This document shows positions 8,872 through 18,200 of a stretch of DNA of 64,000 bases, in pieces. The notes under the pieces were generated by a model, which was given only the letters and a program-made list of their open reading frames with translations, made no database searches and was not told the DNA's origin. The translations under genes were made by a program, and so were the position numbers. Source of the stretch: Parasedimentitalea denitrificans (GTDB taxonomy: Bacteria; Pseudomonadota; Alphaproteobacteria; Rhodobacterales; Rhodobacteraceae); contig NZ_QHLQ01000001.1 in NCBI RefSeq assembly GCF_011813015.1, forward strand, positions 124,001-188,000, read 5' to 3'. Each line of letters begins with the position of its first letter. Position 1 is the first letter of the stretch.

Positions 8872-9879
8872 ATGACAGCACCTCTTATCGATCCATTCGC
8901 CCGCGCCATCACATATCTACGCGTTTCGGTCACCGACCGTTGCGACTTTCGTTGTGTCTACTGCATGTCGGAAAACATGACCTTTCTGCCAAAGAAAGAG
9001 CTGCTGACGCTGGAAGAACTGGATCGAATGTGCTCGTCCTTTATCAATATGGGCGTACAGAAACTCCGCATTACGGGTGGCGAGCCCTTGGTCCGTCGCG
9101 GCATCATGACGTTTTTCAACGCGATGACCCGACATCTGGAAAGCGGCGCCTTGAAAGAACTGACCGTAACCACCAATGGGTCACAGCTGGAAAAATACGC
9201 TCAGGATCTGTTCAACGCCGGTGTACGCCGGATCAACATCTCGATGGATACCATTGATGAACAGAAGTTCGCCGACATCACCCGTTGGGGCCGCCTGCCC
9301 CAAGTTATGCGCGGGATTGACGCGGCACAAAAGGCTGGTCTGAAGATCAAGATCAACGCTGTAGCACTCAAAGGCTTCAACGAAGACGAACTACCGACCA
9401 TCACCGAATGGTGTGCCGACCGCGAAATGGATCTGACCTGGATCGAAGTCATGCCCATGGGCGATCTTGGCAACGAAGATCGGTTTGGTCAGTACTGGTC
9501 GCTGAAAGACGTGCGCAAAGCTTATGAAGACCATTATCAGGTTACAGATCTTGCCGAGAGCACCGGCGGCCCGGCCCGCTACGTCCGGCTGGAACAGACC
9601 GGCCAGAAAATTGGTTTTATCACCCCGATGAGCCATAACTTTTGCGAAAGCTGCAACCGGGTTCGCCTGACCTGCACTGGCGAGCTGTACACCTGCCTTG
9701 GCCAAGAAGGCATGCAGGACCTGAAACCTGCCATGCGTGAGAACCCCGATAGCGAGGAAGCACTGGAGCAAGCCATTCGCGCCGCAATCGGTCTTAAACC
9801 CAAGGGTCATGATTTCGACTATTCACGCCAGCGCGCTGACGGGCAAATGTCTCGCCACATGAGCCACACTGGCGGCTAA
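8872..9879 (+). CDS. moaA: GTP 3',8-cyclase (molybdenum cofactor biosynthesis)
   Basis: This 335-residue radical SAM enzyme carries the N-terminal [4Fe-4S] motif C24-x3-C28-x2-C31 in [10 protein letters not shown]. The C-terminal cluster motif is C258-x2-C261-x13-C275 in [19 protein letters not shown], with GTP-contacting arginines between. The protein ends in the family's Gly-Gly tail, needed for activity. With MoaC it makes cyclic pyranopterin monophosphate. Molybdopterin demand is visible in this window in the hydroxylase at 33.5-36.2 kb. It is the first gene of an operon with waaA, two bases downstream. Confidence 0.97.
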   Translation: MTAPLIDPFARAITYLRVSVTDRCDFRCVYCMSENMTFLPKKELLTLEELDRMCSSFINMGVQKLRITGGEPLVRRGIMTFFNAMTRHLESGALKELTVTTNGSQLEKYAQDLFNAGVRRINISMDTIDEQKFADITRWGRLPQVMRGIDAAQKAGLKIKINAVALKGFNEDELPTITEWCADREMDLTWIEVMPMGDLGNEDRFGQYWSLKDVRKAYEDHYQVTDLAESTGGPARYVRLEQTGQKIGFITPMSHNFCESCNRVRLTCTGELYTCLGQEGMQDLKPAMRENPDSEEALEQAIRAAIGLKPKGHDFDYSRQRADGQMSRHMSHTGG

Positions 9880-9881
9880 AG

Positions 9882-11192
9882 ATGACACCCAATGGCGGCG
9901 GCCCAACGCTGCTTTATTACATGTACCGTAGCGCCACCGCCCTGGTGGCACCCTTTGCGTTCCGCAAAGTCGCAGCCAGGCTGGCCGCGCATGGGGTTAC
10001 AGCTGAACGTCAGCAAGAACGAAATGGGCATGCCACCCTACCCCGCCCAGATGGACAGGTGGTCTGGCTTCATGGCGCGTCCGTCGGCGAAAGCTTGGCC
10101 GCACTGACACTGATCAAACGCCTTGGTGAACACCTGCCTCACGCCCATTTTCTGCTGACATCAGGCACCGCCACCGCACAACAAGTCGTGGAAAGACGGA
10201 TGCCTCCGCGCTGCCGCCACCAATTTGCCCCGCTGGATGCCGCAGGTCCAGTGCGCCGGTTCTTGTCCCATTGGCGCCCTAGCGCTGGTATCTTTGTCGA
10301 AAGCGAACTGTGGCCAGTCACTTTGGCCTCGACCAGAGCAACAGGCGCGAAATTGGCGCTGGTGAATGCCCGCCTGTCTGACAGGTCAGTGGCACGATGG
10401 AGGGCCAAGGCCCCGACAGCCCTATTTGTCATGGAGCAGTTTTCACTGTTCCTGACCCAGAACCAACACATCTCCGACAGCCTGCTCGAACTTGGCGCAC
10501 ACCCGGACCGGGTCCGCGACGGCGGCAACCTCAAGGCCGGATCTGATCCGCTGCCCGCTGACGAGGCGCTGCTCGTACAGATGCACGACGCCTTGGGGTC
10601 GCGACCGGCATGGGTGGCCAGCTCAACCCACATCGGCGAAGAACAACCTGTTCTCACCGCCCACAAGGCCCTGCTAGAACACCACCCCGACCTGTGCTTG
10701 GTGCTTACTCCACGCCACCCCGAGCGGGGTGACGACGTTGCCGATCTGATCGCCAAGGCCGGATTGACCTACGCCCGACGCAGCAAAGATGAACTGCCAA
10801 CAGAAAAAACACAGGTCTATCTGGCCGACACTATGGGTGAACTCGGCACCTGGTATGCACTGTCTCCTATCGTATTCCTTGGTGGCTCACTAGAACCCAT
10901 CGGCGGCCATAACCCCTTCGAAGTAGCCCGCGCAGGGGCCGCCGTTATTACAGGACCCGGTTATCACAATTTTACCGAAACATTTCCGCCAATGATCGCA
11001 GCCAAAGGCGCGGTAGAAATCCATGATGCCGATCAGCTAAGCCAAGCAGTTTCAAATTGGCTTACCCAGCCCGACACCCTGCATCAGGCCCAACAGGCAG
11101 CAGGTGAATTCGCAACCCAACAGTCGGCTGTGCTGGACGGGCTGATTGAAATGTTGATCGACCATTTGGATCTGGACCCGAAAAATGCCTGA
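9882..11192 (+). CDS. waaA: 3-deoxy-D-manno-octulosonic acid (Kdo) transferase
   Basis: The 436-residue GT-B glycosyltransferase attaches Kdo from CMP-Kdo to lipid IVA on the cytoplasmic face of the inner membrane. It has an N-terminal hydrophobic segment (about 10-27) and the catalytic Glu70 in WLHGASVGES. FVESELWPVTL and the C-terminal donor-site motif GGSLEPIGGHNPFE are both diagnostic. The ATG begins two bases after the moaA stop. The 3' end overlaps the next glycosyltransferase by 8 bases. Whether one or two Kdo are added cannot be read. Confidence 0.94.
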   Translation: MTPNGGGPTLLYYMYRSATALVAPFAFRKVAARLAAHGVTAERQQERNGHATLPRPDGQVVWLHGASVGESLAALTLIKRLGEHLPHAHFLLTSGTATAQQVVERRMPPRCRHQFAPLDAAGPVRRFLSHWRPSAGIFVESELWPVTLASTRATGAKLALVNARLSDRSVARWRAKAPTALFVMEQFSLFLTQNQHISDSLLELGAHPDRVRDGGNLKAGSDPLPADEALLVQMHDALGSRPAWVASSTHIGEEQPVLTAHKALLEHHPDLCLVLTPRHPERGDDVADLIAKAGLTYARRSKDELPTEKTQVYLADTMGELGTWYALSPIVFLGGSLEPIGGHNPFEVARAGAAVITGPGYHNFTETFPPMIAAKGAVEIHDADQLSQAVSNWLTQPDTLHQAQQAAGEFATQQSAVLDGLIEMLIDHLDLDPKNA

Positions 11193-12231
11193 ACTCTTTG
11201 TCACCAACTTCAACAAGAACTTCACCGGAGTGTCCGCCACCGCCGCCAATGTGATCCGCCAGCAGGCCAAACACCACGATCTGCGCCTAGTTGGCTATCC
11301 CCTTCCCGGCTGCCCTGACCCGATCACATTGAAACAGGCCCGCCTGCTCAGCAAACAACCACCGACGGGACGTGATTTCGCCATTTGGCACGTGCGCCGC
11401 AATCCGGAAATGCGCGCTGCGATCTGGTCCCGCGACGTTCTGCGTCTGCCGATCCGCATTGTCTTCACTTCTGCTGCACAGCGCCTGCACTCCTCGTATC
11501 CCCGCTGGCTGATCCGGCAAATGGATGCCATCGTCGCCACCACCGACATTGCCGCCCGTTATGTTTCTAAGGTGCGCGCCGTGGTGCCACATGGGGTCGA
11601 TACCGACCTTTTCACGCCTTCGCAGGACCGCGCCGCAGCATGGACAGCACTGGGCTACGGTGGCAACCTCGGCCTAGCCACTATCGGCCGCATCCGCCCT
11701 GAAAAAGGCACAGATGTCTTTGTCGACGCCATGATCCAACTGCTGCCAAAACTGCCCGACGCCCGCGCCCTTGTCATCGGGCGCGCCGGACGCGAGCACC
11801 AGAAATTCCTGGCGGATCTTAAAACCCGCATCGCATCAGCAGGCCTGACCGATCGCATCCTTTTCCCTGGCGAGATTGCCGCCACAGAACTCCCAAACCT
11901 GATGCGCGGATTATCACTGGTCATGCAACTCCCCCGCTACGAAGGCTACGGAATGGTCCCCCTCGAAGGCATGGCCAGTGGAGTGCCCTTCGTCGGCACC
12001 CCAGCAGGTTACTACGACGAATTCTCGGCACAGGGAAAAACCGGAACCATAGTCCCACTTGGCGCGGCAGATCAGGCCGCCGCAGCGGCACTCGCGATCC
12101 TGACGGTTCCAACACGTCACGCCAGCATGAGCAATGCAGCCCGAGAAACCGCACTTGATAGCTTCAGCGCGCTGTCAGAAGCCGTCGGAATTGAAAACGT
12201 CTACCGCGATCTGTGGACCAAAGAGCCGTAA
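11185..12231 (+). CDS. glycosyltransferase family 4, probable LPS core
   Basis: This 348-residue GT-B enzyme has its donor-binding half at about 155-330: TIGRIRPEKGTDVFVDAM, then ALVIGRAG, FPGEIAATELPNLM and the EX7E-type segment in PRYEGYGMVPLEGMASGVP. The N-terminal half is VSATAANVIRQQA and IVATTDIAARYVSKV with VVPHGVDTDLF. It resembles the inner-core mannosyltransferase LpcC of alphaproteobacteria, which acts right after WaaA. The 8-base overlap with waaA supports a lipopolysaccharide core role. The sugar and linkage are inferred, not seen. Confidence 0.85.
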   Translation: MPELFVTNFNKNFTGVSATAANVIRQQAKHHDLRLVGYPLPGCPDPITLKQARLLSKQPPTGRDFAIWHVRRNPEMRAAIWSRDVLRLPIRIVFTSAAQRLHSSYPRWLIRQMDAIVATTDIAARYVSKVRAVVPHGVDTDLFTPSQDRAAAWTALGYGGNLGLATIGRIRPEKGTDVFVDAMIQLLPKLPDARALVIGRAGREHQKFLADLKTRIASAGLTDRILFPGEIAATELPNLMRGLSLVMQLPRYEGYGMVPLEGMASGVPFVGTPAGYYDEFSAQGKTGTIVPLGAADQAAAAALAILTVPTRHASMSNAARETALDSFSALSEAVGIENVYRDLWTKEP

Positions 12232-12331
12232 AACAATAGCTCCGAGCTCTTCAAGCCCCAAGCCCTCGCCAAAATGGATCAAACTTCATCTGGCTAAAAA
12301 TATCCTCGGGGGTGAATTGGCCAAAGGCCAA

Positions 12332-12360
12332 GAGGGGGCAGACAGCCCCCTCCCCTTTTT
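12332..12360 (+). terminator. rho-independent terminator of the moaA-waaA operon
   Basis: The stem GAGGGGGC-AGACA-GCCCCCTC (12332-12352) is followed by CCC and a run of five T at 12356-12360. It lies between the glycosyltransferase stop and the convergent amidohydrolase. The preceding bases TATCCTCGGGGGTGAATTGG resemble a sequence I associate with 3' ends in Roseobacter-group genomes. Confidence 0.85.
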
Positions 12361-12366
12361 CAGACC

Positions 12367-13530
12367 TTAGGCAGCTGGCATCCGCTGCTCAACAATTTCA
12401 GCCCACCAGCTGCATCCGGCAGGAATGGCCTCATCGTTGAAATTGTACTCAGGGTGGTGCACAGCCGCAGTATCGCCGTTGCCGACCAGAATATAAGCGC
12501 CAGGGCGCTCTTCCAGCATAAAGGCAAAGTCTTCGCCGCCCATCACCAATCCTGCATGCTCACAATCACCCGAAATCTTGCGGGCCACGTCAGCGGCAAA
12601 TTCTGTCTGTTCATCATGATTGACCATCGTCGGATAGCCCCGGATGTAATTGACATCCACAGTCCCACCAAACGTCGCTGCAATGCCCGAGCAGATCTCG
12701 TTGATCCGCTTTTCAGCCAGATCACGCATCTCCTTGCTCATGGTACGAACTGTGCCCTTCATCTGCACCTTCTGCGGGATCACGTTGAACGCCTTGGAAG
12801 AGGTCTCAAACGAAGTCACCGAGACAACAACCTGATCCACGGGATCAGCATTGCGGCTGGAAATGGTCTGCAACGCCAATACGGCCTGTGCTGCCATCAC
12901 AGTGGTATCAACGGTATTGTGTGGCATCGCAGCGTGACCACCCAGCCCCTCAAAGGAGATATCGAACTGGTCTGTTGCAGCAAAGAATGGACCTGAACGG
13001 ATGGCAAATGCGCCAACTGGCTTACCTGGCCAGTTGTGCATGCCATACACTTCCTGGATGTTCCAACGGTCCATCATGCCGTCTTCGCACATTTCACGAC
13101 CGCCACCGCCACCTTCTTCGGCTGGCTGGAAGATAACCACTACGGTGCCATCAAAATTGCGGGTTTCAGACAAATACTTAGCAGCGCCCAGCAACATCGC
13201 TGTGTGACCGTCGTGACCACAGGCATGCATCGCCCCGTCAGTTTTAGAGGCATAGTCCAGCCCGGTTGCCTCGTGGATCGGCAAGGCATCCATATCCGCG
13301 CGCAGACCGATAACCTTACCTGCGCTGTCGCTTTTGCCCTTAATCACACCCACCACGCCGGTGCGGCCAATGCCAGTGACGATCTCATCACAACCAAACT
13401 CTTTCAGCTTTTCAGCAACCAAGGCGCTGGTGCGGTGCGTTTCGAACAGGATTTCGGGGTTTTCGTGAATGTCGCGGCGCCATTCGGTGATTTCCGACTG
13501 CAACTCGGCAAAGCGGTTCTTAACAGGCAT
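12367..13530 (-). CDS. M20 family amidohydrolase (hippurate hydrolase-like), copy 1
   Basis: The 387-residue M20D-type metallohydrolase begins MPVKNRFAELQSEITEWRRD. It contains GLRADMDALPI, the metal motif MHACGHDGHTAMLLGAAKYL, FQPAEEGGGGG and the C-terminal GGEDFAFMLEERPGAY. Such enzymes remove acyl groups from amino acids (hippurate, acetyl or indole-acetyl conjugates) in the cytoplasm. A start at 13794 is open but would run 248 bases into the neighbouring gene. The ATG at 13530 aligns with the paralogue upstream and has AAGGAAG before it. It lies 16 bases after copy 2, on the same strand. Confidence 0.9.
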   Translation of the reverse strand: MPVKNRFAELQSEITEWRRDIHENPEILFETHRTSALVAEKLKEFGCDEIVTGIGRTGVVGVIKGKSDSAGKVIGLRADMDALPIHEATGLDYASKTDGAMHACGHDGHTAMLLGAAKYLSETRNFDGTVVVIFQPAEEGGGGGREMCEDGMMDRWNIQEVYGMHNWPGKPVGAFAIRSGPFFAATDQFDISFEGLGGHAAMPHNTVDTTVMAAQAVLALQTISSRNADPVDQVVVSVTSFETSSKAFNVIPQKVQMKGTVRTMSKEMRDLAEKRINEICSGIAATFGGTVDVNYIRGYPTMVNHDEQTEFAADVARKISGDCEHAGLVMGGEDFAFMLEERPGAYILVGNGDTAAVHHPEYNFNDEAIPAGCSWWAEIVEQRMPAA

Positions 13531-13546
13531 CTTGGGTCTTCCTTCT

Positions 13547-14713
13547 TCAGAGTGCGGGCATTCGTCGTTCAACCAGTTCGGCGAACCAACTGCATCCCGC
13601 AGGGGTAGCATCATCGTTAAAATCAAAAGCGGGGTGATGGCACATGGCACTGTCACCATTGCCAATCGAGATATAGGCGCCGGGGCGTTCTTCCAGCATA
13701 TAGGCAAAATCTTCGGACGGCATGATCGGGTCAGCGTTGTCATTGACCGATCCTGCAACCGCGCGTGCAGCGTCTGCTGCATACCCGGTTTCATCCGGTG
13801 TGTTGATGGTCGCTGGATACCCAGCGTCCCAGTTCACCTCAGCCGAAGCCCCAAAAGCCGAAGCGGTATCGGTCGCAATCCGGCGAACACGCTCTTCGGC
13901 CAATTTGCGATATTCGGGGTCCAGCGTGCGAACAGTCCCTGCCATGCGCACCGAATGCGCAATGACATTTGAGGCCTCACTGTCTGTCTTGAATGTACCA
14001 ACCGTTAAAACGACCCGTTTGATCGGATCTACATTGCGCGCAACAATAGTTTGCAATGAAATCAGAATATGGGCCGCAACCAGTGTGGTATCGACAGCCT
14101 CGTGTGGCACCGCGGCGTGGCCGCCCTTGCCTGTCACGATAATTTCAAATTCGTCTGACGAAGCCAGCGATGCTCCGTTGCAGATCGAAAACTCGCCCAC
14201 AGGTAAGCCCGGTTCATTGTGCATACCGTAGACTTCCTGGATCCCCCAGCGGTCCATCAAGCCATCGTCACACATTGCCTTAGCCCCTGCGCCGCCTTCT
14301 TCGGCGGGTTGGAAGATCAACACGGCTGTGCCGTCGAAATTGCGGGTCTCGGCGAGATACTTGGCGGCCCCCAGCAACATCGATGTATGGCCGTCATGGC
14401 CACAGGCATGCATCTTACCCGGCACTTTTGATGAGTATTCAGCCCCGGTAGCTTCTTCGATTGGAAGCGCATCCATATCCGCCCGCAGTCCAACCACCCG
14501 GCCCTTGGTATCGGTTTTACCTTTGATGGTCGCCACGACACCCGTGCGGCCAATTCCAGTGGTAATCTCGGTGATGCCAAATTCCTTCAGCCGCTCGACA
14601 ACAAACGCAGCCGTTTCATGCACATCATACAGCAACTCAGGATTTTCATGCAGATGCCGACGCCAGCCGGTTATCTCACCATGCATCTCGGCAAAACTGT
14701 TCTTGATTGGCAT
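13547..14713 (-). CDS. M20 family amidohydrolase (hippurate hydrolase-like), copy 2
   Basis: This 388-residue paralogue of the adjacent gene begins MPIKNSFAEMHGEITGWRRH. The metal-site motif HACGHDGHT contains Cys104 and His106, the catalytic acid region is FQPAEEGG (Glu138/Glu139), and SEDFAYMLEERPGAY is near the C-terminus. Both copies share length, ends (RRMPAL, RMPAA) and all motifs, so they arose by tandem duplication. They differ in the middle lid domain, which suggests different acyl or amino acid preference. The pair sits beside a peptide transporter and an ArgE-like gene, consistent with use of imported acylated amino acids or dipeptides. Confidence 0.9.
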   Translation of the reverse strand: MPIKNSFAEMHGEITGWRRHLHENPELLYDVHETAAFVVERLKEFGITEITTGIGRTGVVATIKGKTDTKGRVVGLRADMDALPIEEATGAEYSSKVPGKMHACGHDGHTSMLLGAAKYLAETRNFDGTAVLIFQPAEEGGAGAKAMCDDGLMDRWGIQEVYGMHNEPGLPVGEFSICNGASLASSDEFEIIVTGKGGHAAVPHEAVDTTLVAAHILISLQTIVARNVDPIKRVVLTVGTFKTDSEASNVIAHSVRMAGTVRTLDPEYRKLAEERVRRIATDTASAFGASAEVNWDAGYPATINTPDETGYAADAARAVAGSVNDNADPIMPSEDFAYMLEERPGAYISIGNGDSAMCHHPAFDFNDDATPAGCSWFAELVERRMPAL

Positions 14714-14840
14714 GACAACCTCCCCATGGTCCGCGCACTCTCAGGTAAATAAGTTGCCTTATCAAGTATCTCAAGACGCAGTATCGCAAAGAATTTCGTT
14801 GGTCGTATAACGACTTTCACACAAGCTATTCAGGCAGCGA

Positions 14841-14875
14841 AAACAAAACAAACAAGGGCGCAATCACGCCCTTGT
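14841..14875 (-). terminator. rho-independent terminator after the ABC-ATPase/argE operon
   Basis: On the minus strand the stem ACAAGGGCG-TGATTG-CGCCCTTGT (14867-14875 with 14852-14860) is followed by TTTGTTTTGTTTT. It lies about 40 bases after the ArgE-like stop, before the promoter region of M20 copy 2. Confidence 0.88.
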
Positions 14876-14914
14876 AAGGGATTGAATTAGTTTAGGTAGT
14901 TGCCTTAGCGCTGG

Positions 14915-16084
14915 TTAGCCTCTCAGCCGTTGCACCAACTTCTTCATGAACTCATGACCAGCATTAAACTGCGCAACTGTTACAAATTCATTCGGCTGAT
15001 GCGCCTGCGCGATATCACCCGGACCACAAACAACGGCGGAATACCCTGCCTGCTGGAACTGCCCGGCTTCGGTGCCATAGCTGACCACGTGGCTTCCATT
15101 GTCACCTGTAATCGCCCGCGCCAAAGATTCGGCCTCGCCGTCTTCCTCTGGTTTCAGACCCGGCACATCGGAAATCAGCTCTACCTCAATCTTCGTATCT
15201 GGGTGAATGGCCTGCATTCTGGCCTCAACGGCCTGCACTTGCTCCATATAGCGATTGTGCCAATCTTCCGAAGATTCGGTAGGAAGCACACGAATATCCA
15301 AACTGAACTGGCAGTCCTTGGCGGTGATATTCATGGCCGTGCCGCCTTCGATCACCCCCACATGCAATGTGGACCAAGATGGCTCAAACATCGCAGCAAT
15401 TGCGTCAAGCTCGCGAGATTGATTCTCGACGTTGCAAGTATTCGTCCATTCCAACAACGTACTGGCTTGCATGATGGCACTGACGCCCGTGTGCACCAAC
15501 GAGCTATGCACCTCGAACCCATGCAAATGGGTCGTACAGGCATAACACCCTTTGTGGCCGGTCACCGCCTTCATCATCGAGGGTTCACCCACGATCACAG
15601 CCGCCCCTTTTGGCACAACGCCCTGCATTGCCTCTATCATCAGCGGTGCACCAATGCAGCCAACTTCCTCATCATAGCTAAGCGCAAGTTGCAACGGCCG
15701 GGTTACGCCATGACTATGAGCCTCAACCAAGGCCCAAATGGCCAGCGCGTCAAACCCCTTCATGTCGCAGGTGCCGCGGCCATAATATTTACCGTCACGC
15801 TCGACCACGGTGAATGGATCGCTATCCCAAGCCTGCCCCTCAACCGGCACCACATCGGTGTGTCCAGACAAGACAACCGCGCCTTCGACCTGCGGACCGA
15901 CATGGGCAAACAGTGCTGCCTTGGGTTCGTCTGGCGCCATGAATCGATGGCTGGTGATGCCATGCGAGGCAAGATAGCCATCGACCCAGTCGACCAAGGG
16001 CAAATTGCTGTCACTGCTCACCGAGGGAAATGAGATCAGCTTTTGCATGATCTCAAGTGGTGTCAGGGTGTTTGCCACTCTCAA
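14915..16084 (-). CDS. argE: acetylornithine deacetylase / M20 deacylase
   Basis: This 389-residue M20A metallopeptidase shows SGHTDVVPVEGQAW (His75, Asp77), GRGTCDMKGFDA (Asp107) and LSYDEEVGCIGA (Glu139/Glu140), the ordered metal and catalytic residues of ArgE. The motif YGTEAGQFQQAGYSAVVCGPG follows near the C-terminus. ArgE releases acetate from N-acetylornithine, and relatives act on other N-acyl amino acids. The start is uncertain: TTG at 16084 overlaps the ATPase stop as TTGA, and GTG two codons later is an alternative. Overlap with a peptide-transporter ATPase suggests catabolic deacylation of imported substrates rather than arginine synthesis (inference). Confidence 0.82.
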   Translation of the reverse strand: MRVANTLTPLEIMQKLISFPSVSSDSNLPLVDWVDGYLASHGITSHRFMAPDEPKAALFAHVGPQVEGAVVLSGHTDVVPVEGQAWDSDPFTVVERDGKYYGRGTCDMKGFDALAIWALVEAHSHGVTRPLQLALSYDEEVGCIGAPLMIEAMQGVVPKGAAVIVGEPSMMKAVTGHKGCYACTTHLHGFEVHSSLVHTGVSAIMQASTLLEWTNTCNVENQSRELDAIAAMFEPSWSTLHVGVIEGGTAMNITAKDCQFSLDIRVLPTESSEDWHNRYMEQVQAVEARMQAIHPDTKIEVELISDVPGLKPEEDGEAESLARAITGDNGSHVVSYGTEAGQFQQAGYSAVVCGPGDIAQAHQPNEFVTVAQFNAGHEFMKKLVQRLRG

Positions 16085-17901
16085 TAACCGCTATCGGTTG
16101 TCAGAACAAAGTGACCCGGAGTGACCTCAAGATACTCCGAAGGCTCGGGCTTGTAGTCCAGACCATGAATTGGCGACGGGATCGGCTTAAAGTTCAAGTC
16201 CTTCTCAGACTTGCGCTGGCGCGGATCGGCAATTGGAACCGCCTTCATCAGCGCCTGAGTATAGGCATGCTGTGGGTTCTCAAACACCTGAGCACGGGGA
16301 CCCATTTCAACGATTCGCCCCAGATACATAACGCCGACCTGATGCGAGACCCGCTCGACCACCGCCATGTCGTGGCTGATAAACAGGAACGACAGCCCCA
16401 GATCCGCCTGCAATTCCATCATCAGGTTAAGGACCTGAGCCTGCACCGAAACATCCAGTGCCGACACAGCCTCATCAGCGATGATCAGTTTGGGGTTCAG
16501 CGCCAAGGCACGTGCAATAGCGATTCGCTGCCGTTGACCACCCGACATTTCATGCGGATAGCGGCGCATAAAGCTACGCGGCAGGTGTACACGATCAAAC
16601 AGGCTGGCGACACGATCCTGCAATTCAGACCCGCTGGCCAAACCATAGTTACGCAGAGGTTCCGACACCTGATCCATCAGCACCATCTGTGGATTCAGTG
16701 ATGCAAAAGGATCCTGAAAGATCATCTGCATGTCCTGACGGACCTTGTGCATCTCGCCCGCGTCAAAGCCTAAAACATCACGCCCTTCGAAATTAACAGT
16801 GCCAGACTGCGGATCAACAAGACGCAGAACAGCGCGCCCTGTAGTGGACTTGCCGCAACCTGATTCCCCAACCAACGAAAGGGTTTGCCCCTTGTTGATC
16901 GTGAAGGAAACATCTTCAACCGCATGAACCTGAGCCACTGTCCGGCGCAAGAAACCGCCTTTGACATCAAACCGCGTTGTCAGGTTCTCGACCTTCAGCA
17001 GTACTTCATCAGTGCCCTTGATCGGATCAAGGTTCTGGCCTTCAACACCCATCAGCTTCATCGGCTCAGGATAGGCCTTACCGCGCATCTCACCCAGTTT
17101 TGGCACCGCGGCCAACAGGGCTTTAGTGTAGTCGTGCTGTGGGTTTTCAAAGATCTCTTCGACAGTGCCTTCTTCGACCTTGTTACCGCGGAACATCACC
17201 ACCACGCGGTCGGCCATCTGCGCCACAACCGCCATGTCATGGGTGATGAACATCACCGCAGTGCCGGTTTCGCGTTTCAGACGATCCATCAGCGCCAGAA
17301 TCTCGGCCTGAATGGTCACATCCAAAGCCGTGGTCGGCTCATCAGCGATCAACAGCCGCGGCTCGCAGGCCAGCGCCATCGCGATCACTACGCGCTGACG
17401 CATGCCTCCGGACAGTTCGTGCGGATACTGACCCAACCGACGTTCCGGCTCGGGGATTCGGACCTGACGCAACAACTCAAGCGCGCGCTCTTCGGCTTGT
17501 TTTTTGTTCAATCCTTTGTGAACTCGCAAGCCTTCGGTCAATTGGCGGCCAACAGTGAACACCGGGTTCAGCGCTGTCATCGGCTCCTGAAAGATCATTC
17601 CGATCTCATCGCCGCGAATCTCTTTCATCGATTCTTGCTTGGCATTTGCCAGATCAATAGTGTCACCGTCACGACGGCTAAACATCAATTCTCCGCCATC
17701 AATCTCGCCGCCACCGAACTCGACCAGTCGCATCAGCGACAGGGAGGATACTGATTTACCAGAGCCAGATTCGCCAACCACACAAACGGTTTCACCCGGA
17801 TTGACGTCGAACGAGACGTCCTTGACCCCAAGAACCGGACCATCCTTGGTCTGGAATTTGACTCGGAGCCCCTTAATCTGCGCAATCGGTTGATCAAGCA
17901 C
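16081..17901 (-). CDS. peptide ABC transporter, fused double ATP-binding protein
   Basis: The 606-residue protein is a fusion of the two nucleotide-binding subunits (DppD- and DppF-like). The first half has Walker A GESGSGKS (43-50), signature LSGGMRQR and Walker B LLIADEPTTALD. The second half, from about 310, has GESGCGKS, MSGGQRQR and LIIADEAVSALD, each with an oligopeptide-type C-terminal extension. The start is GTG at 17901 with AAGGAG seven bases before it. It powers uptake through the two permeases at 20.0-22.0 kb and is transcribed divergently from their binding protein. It is co-transcribed with the ArgE-like gene. Confidence 0.94.
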   Translation of the reverse strand: MLDQPIAQIKGLRVKFQTKDGPVLGVKDVSFDVNPGETVCVVGESGSGKSVSSLSLMRLVEFGGGEIDGGELMFSRRDGDTIDLANAKQESMKEIRGDEIGMIFQEPMTALNPVFTVGRQLTEGLRVHKGLNKKQAEERALELLRQVRIPEPERRLGQYPHELSGGMRQRVVIAMALACEPRLLIADEPTTALDVTIQAEILALMDRLKRETGTAVMFITHDMAVVAQMADRVVVMFRGNKVEEGTVEEIFENPQHDYTKALLAAVPKLGEMRGKAYPEPMKLMGVEGQNLDPIKGTDEVLLKVENLTTRFDVKGGFLRRTVAQVHAVEDVSFTINKGQTLSLVGESGCGKSTTGRAVLRLVDPQSGTVNFEGRDVLGFDAGEMHKVRQDMQMIFQDPFASLNPQMVLMDQVSEPLRNYGLASGSELQDRVASLFDRVHLPRSFMRRYPHEMSGGQRQRIAIARALALNPKLIIADEAVSALDVSVQAQVLNLMMELQADLGLSFLFISHDMAVVERVSHQVGVMYLGRIVEMGPRAQVFENPQHAYTQALMKAVPIADPRQRKSEKDLNFKPIPSPIHGLDYKPEPSEYLEVTPGHFVLTTDSGY

Positions 17902-18200
17902 CTTAGCACTCCTTTGATCATCTTGTTTGAGTTTTGCCGGACGTTACGCGGGCCTAGCTATGCCGTCAAACCCTGTACCGAATTTTTCCACAGGAAGGCT
18001 TGCAATTTTCTGAGGTTCTGTTTCGATACGCGCAGTGACCGCAAGGGTTGAAGTAACGCAAGGCGTAGCAAAGATTGCCGCACCAAGAGTAACTTCTGTG
18101 TTTCCTAACGGTACGATTACAAACCGCAAATATTGCGGAGAAACCCGCGGCCATCTAGTGCTCGGGATAAAGGCACGCAAGTGTCGACAAGGAGAGTGTA
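17902..18200. promoter_or_regulatory. divergent control region of the peptide transporter
   Basis: These 299 bases separate the ATPase gene (minus) from the binding-protein gene (plus) and must hold both promoters. Strong ribosome sites mark each end: AAGGAG before the GTG of the ATPase and AAGGAGAG before the ATG of the binding protein. I see no convincing consensus hexamers, riboswitch or long inverted repeat, and no credible gene. Confidence 0.5.

Noticed and set aside
13531..13794. 88-codon extension of M20 copy 1
   Set aside because: It runs through the 3' end of copy 2 in another frame; the paralogue starts at the equivalent MP(V/I)KN position.
14930..16033. 367-codon open frame opposite the ArgE-like gene
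   Set aside because: It is His/Arg/Leu-rich with no domain pattern and mirrors a well-supported gene, so it is a coding shadow.
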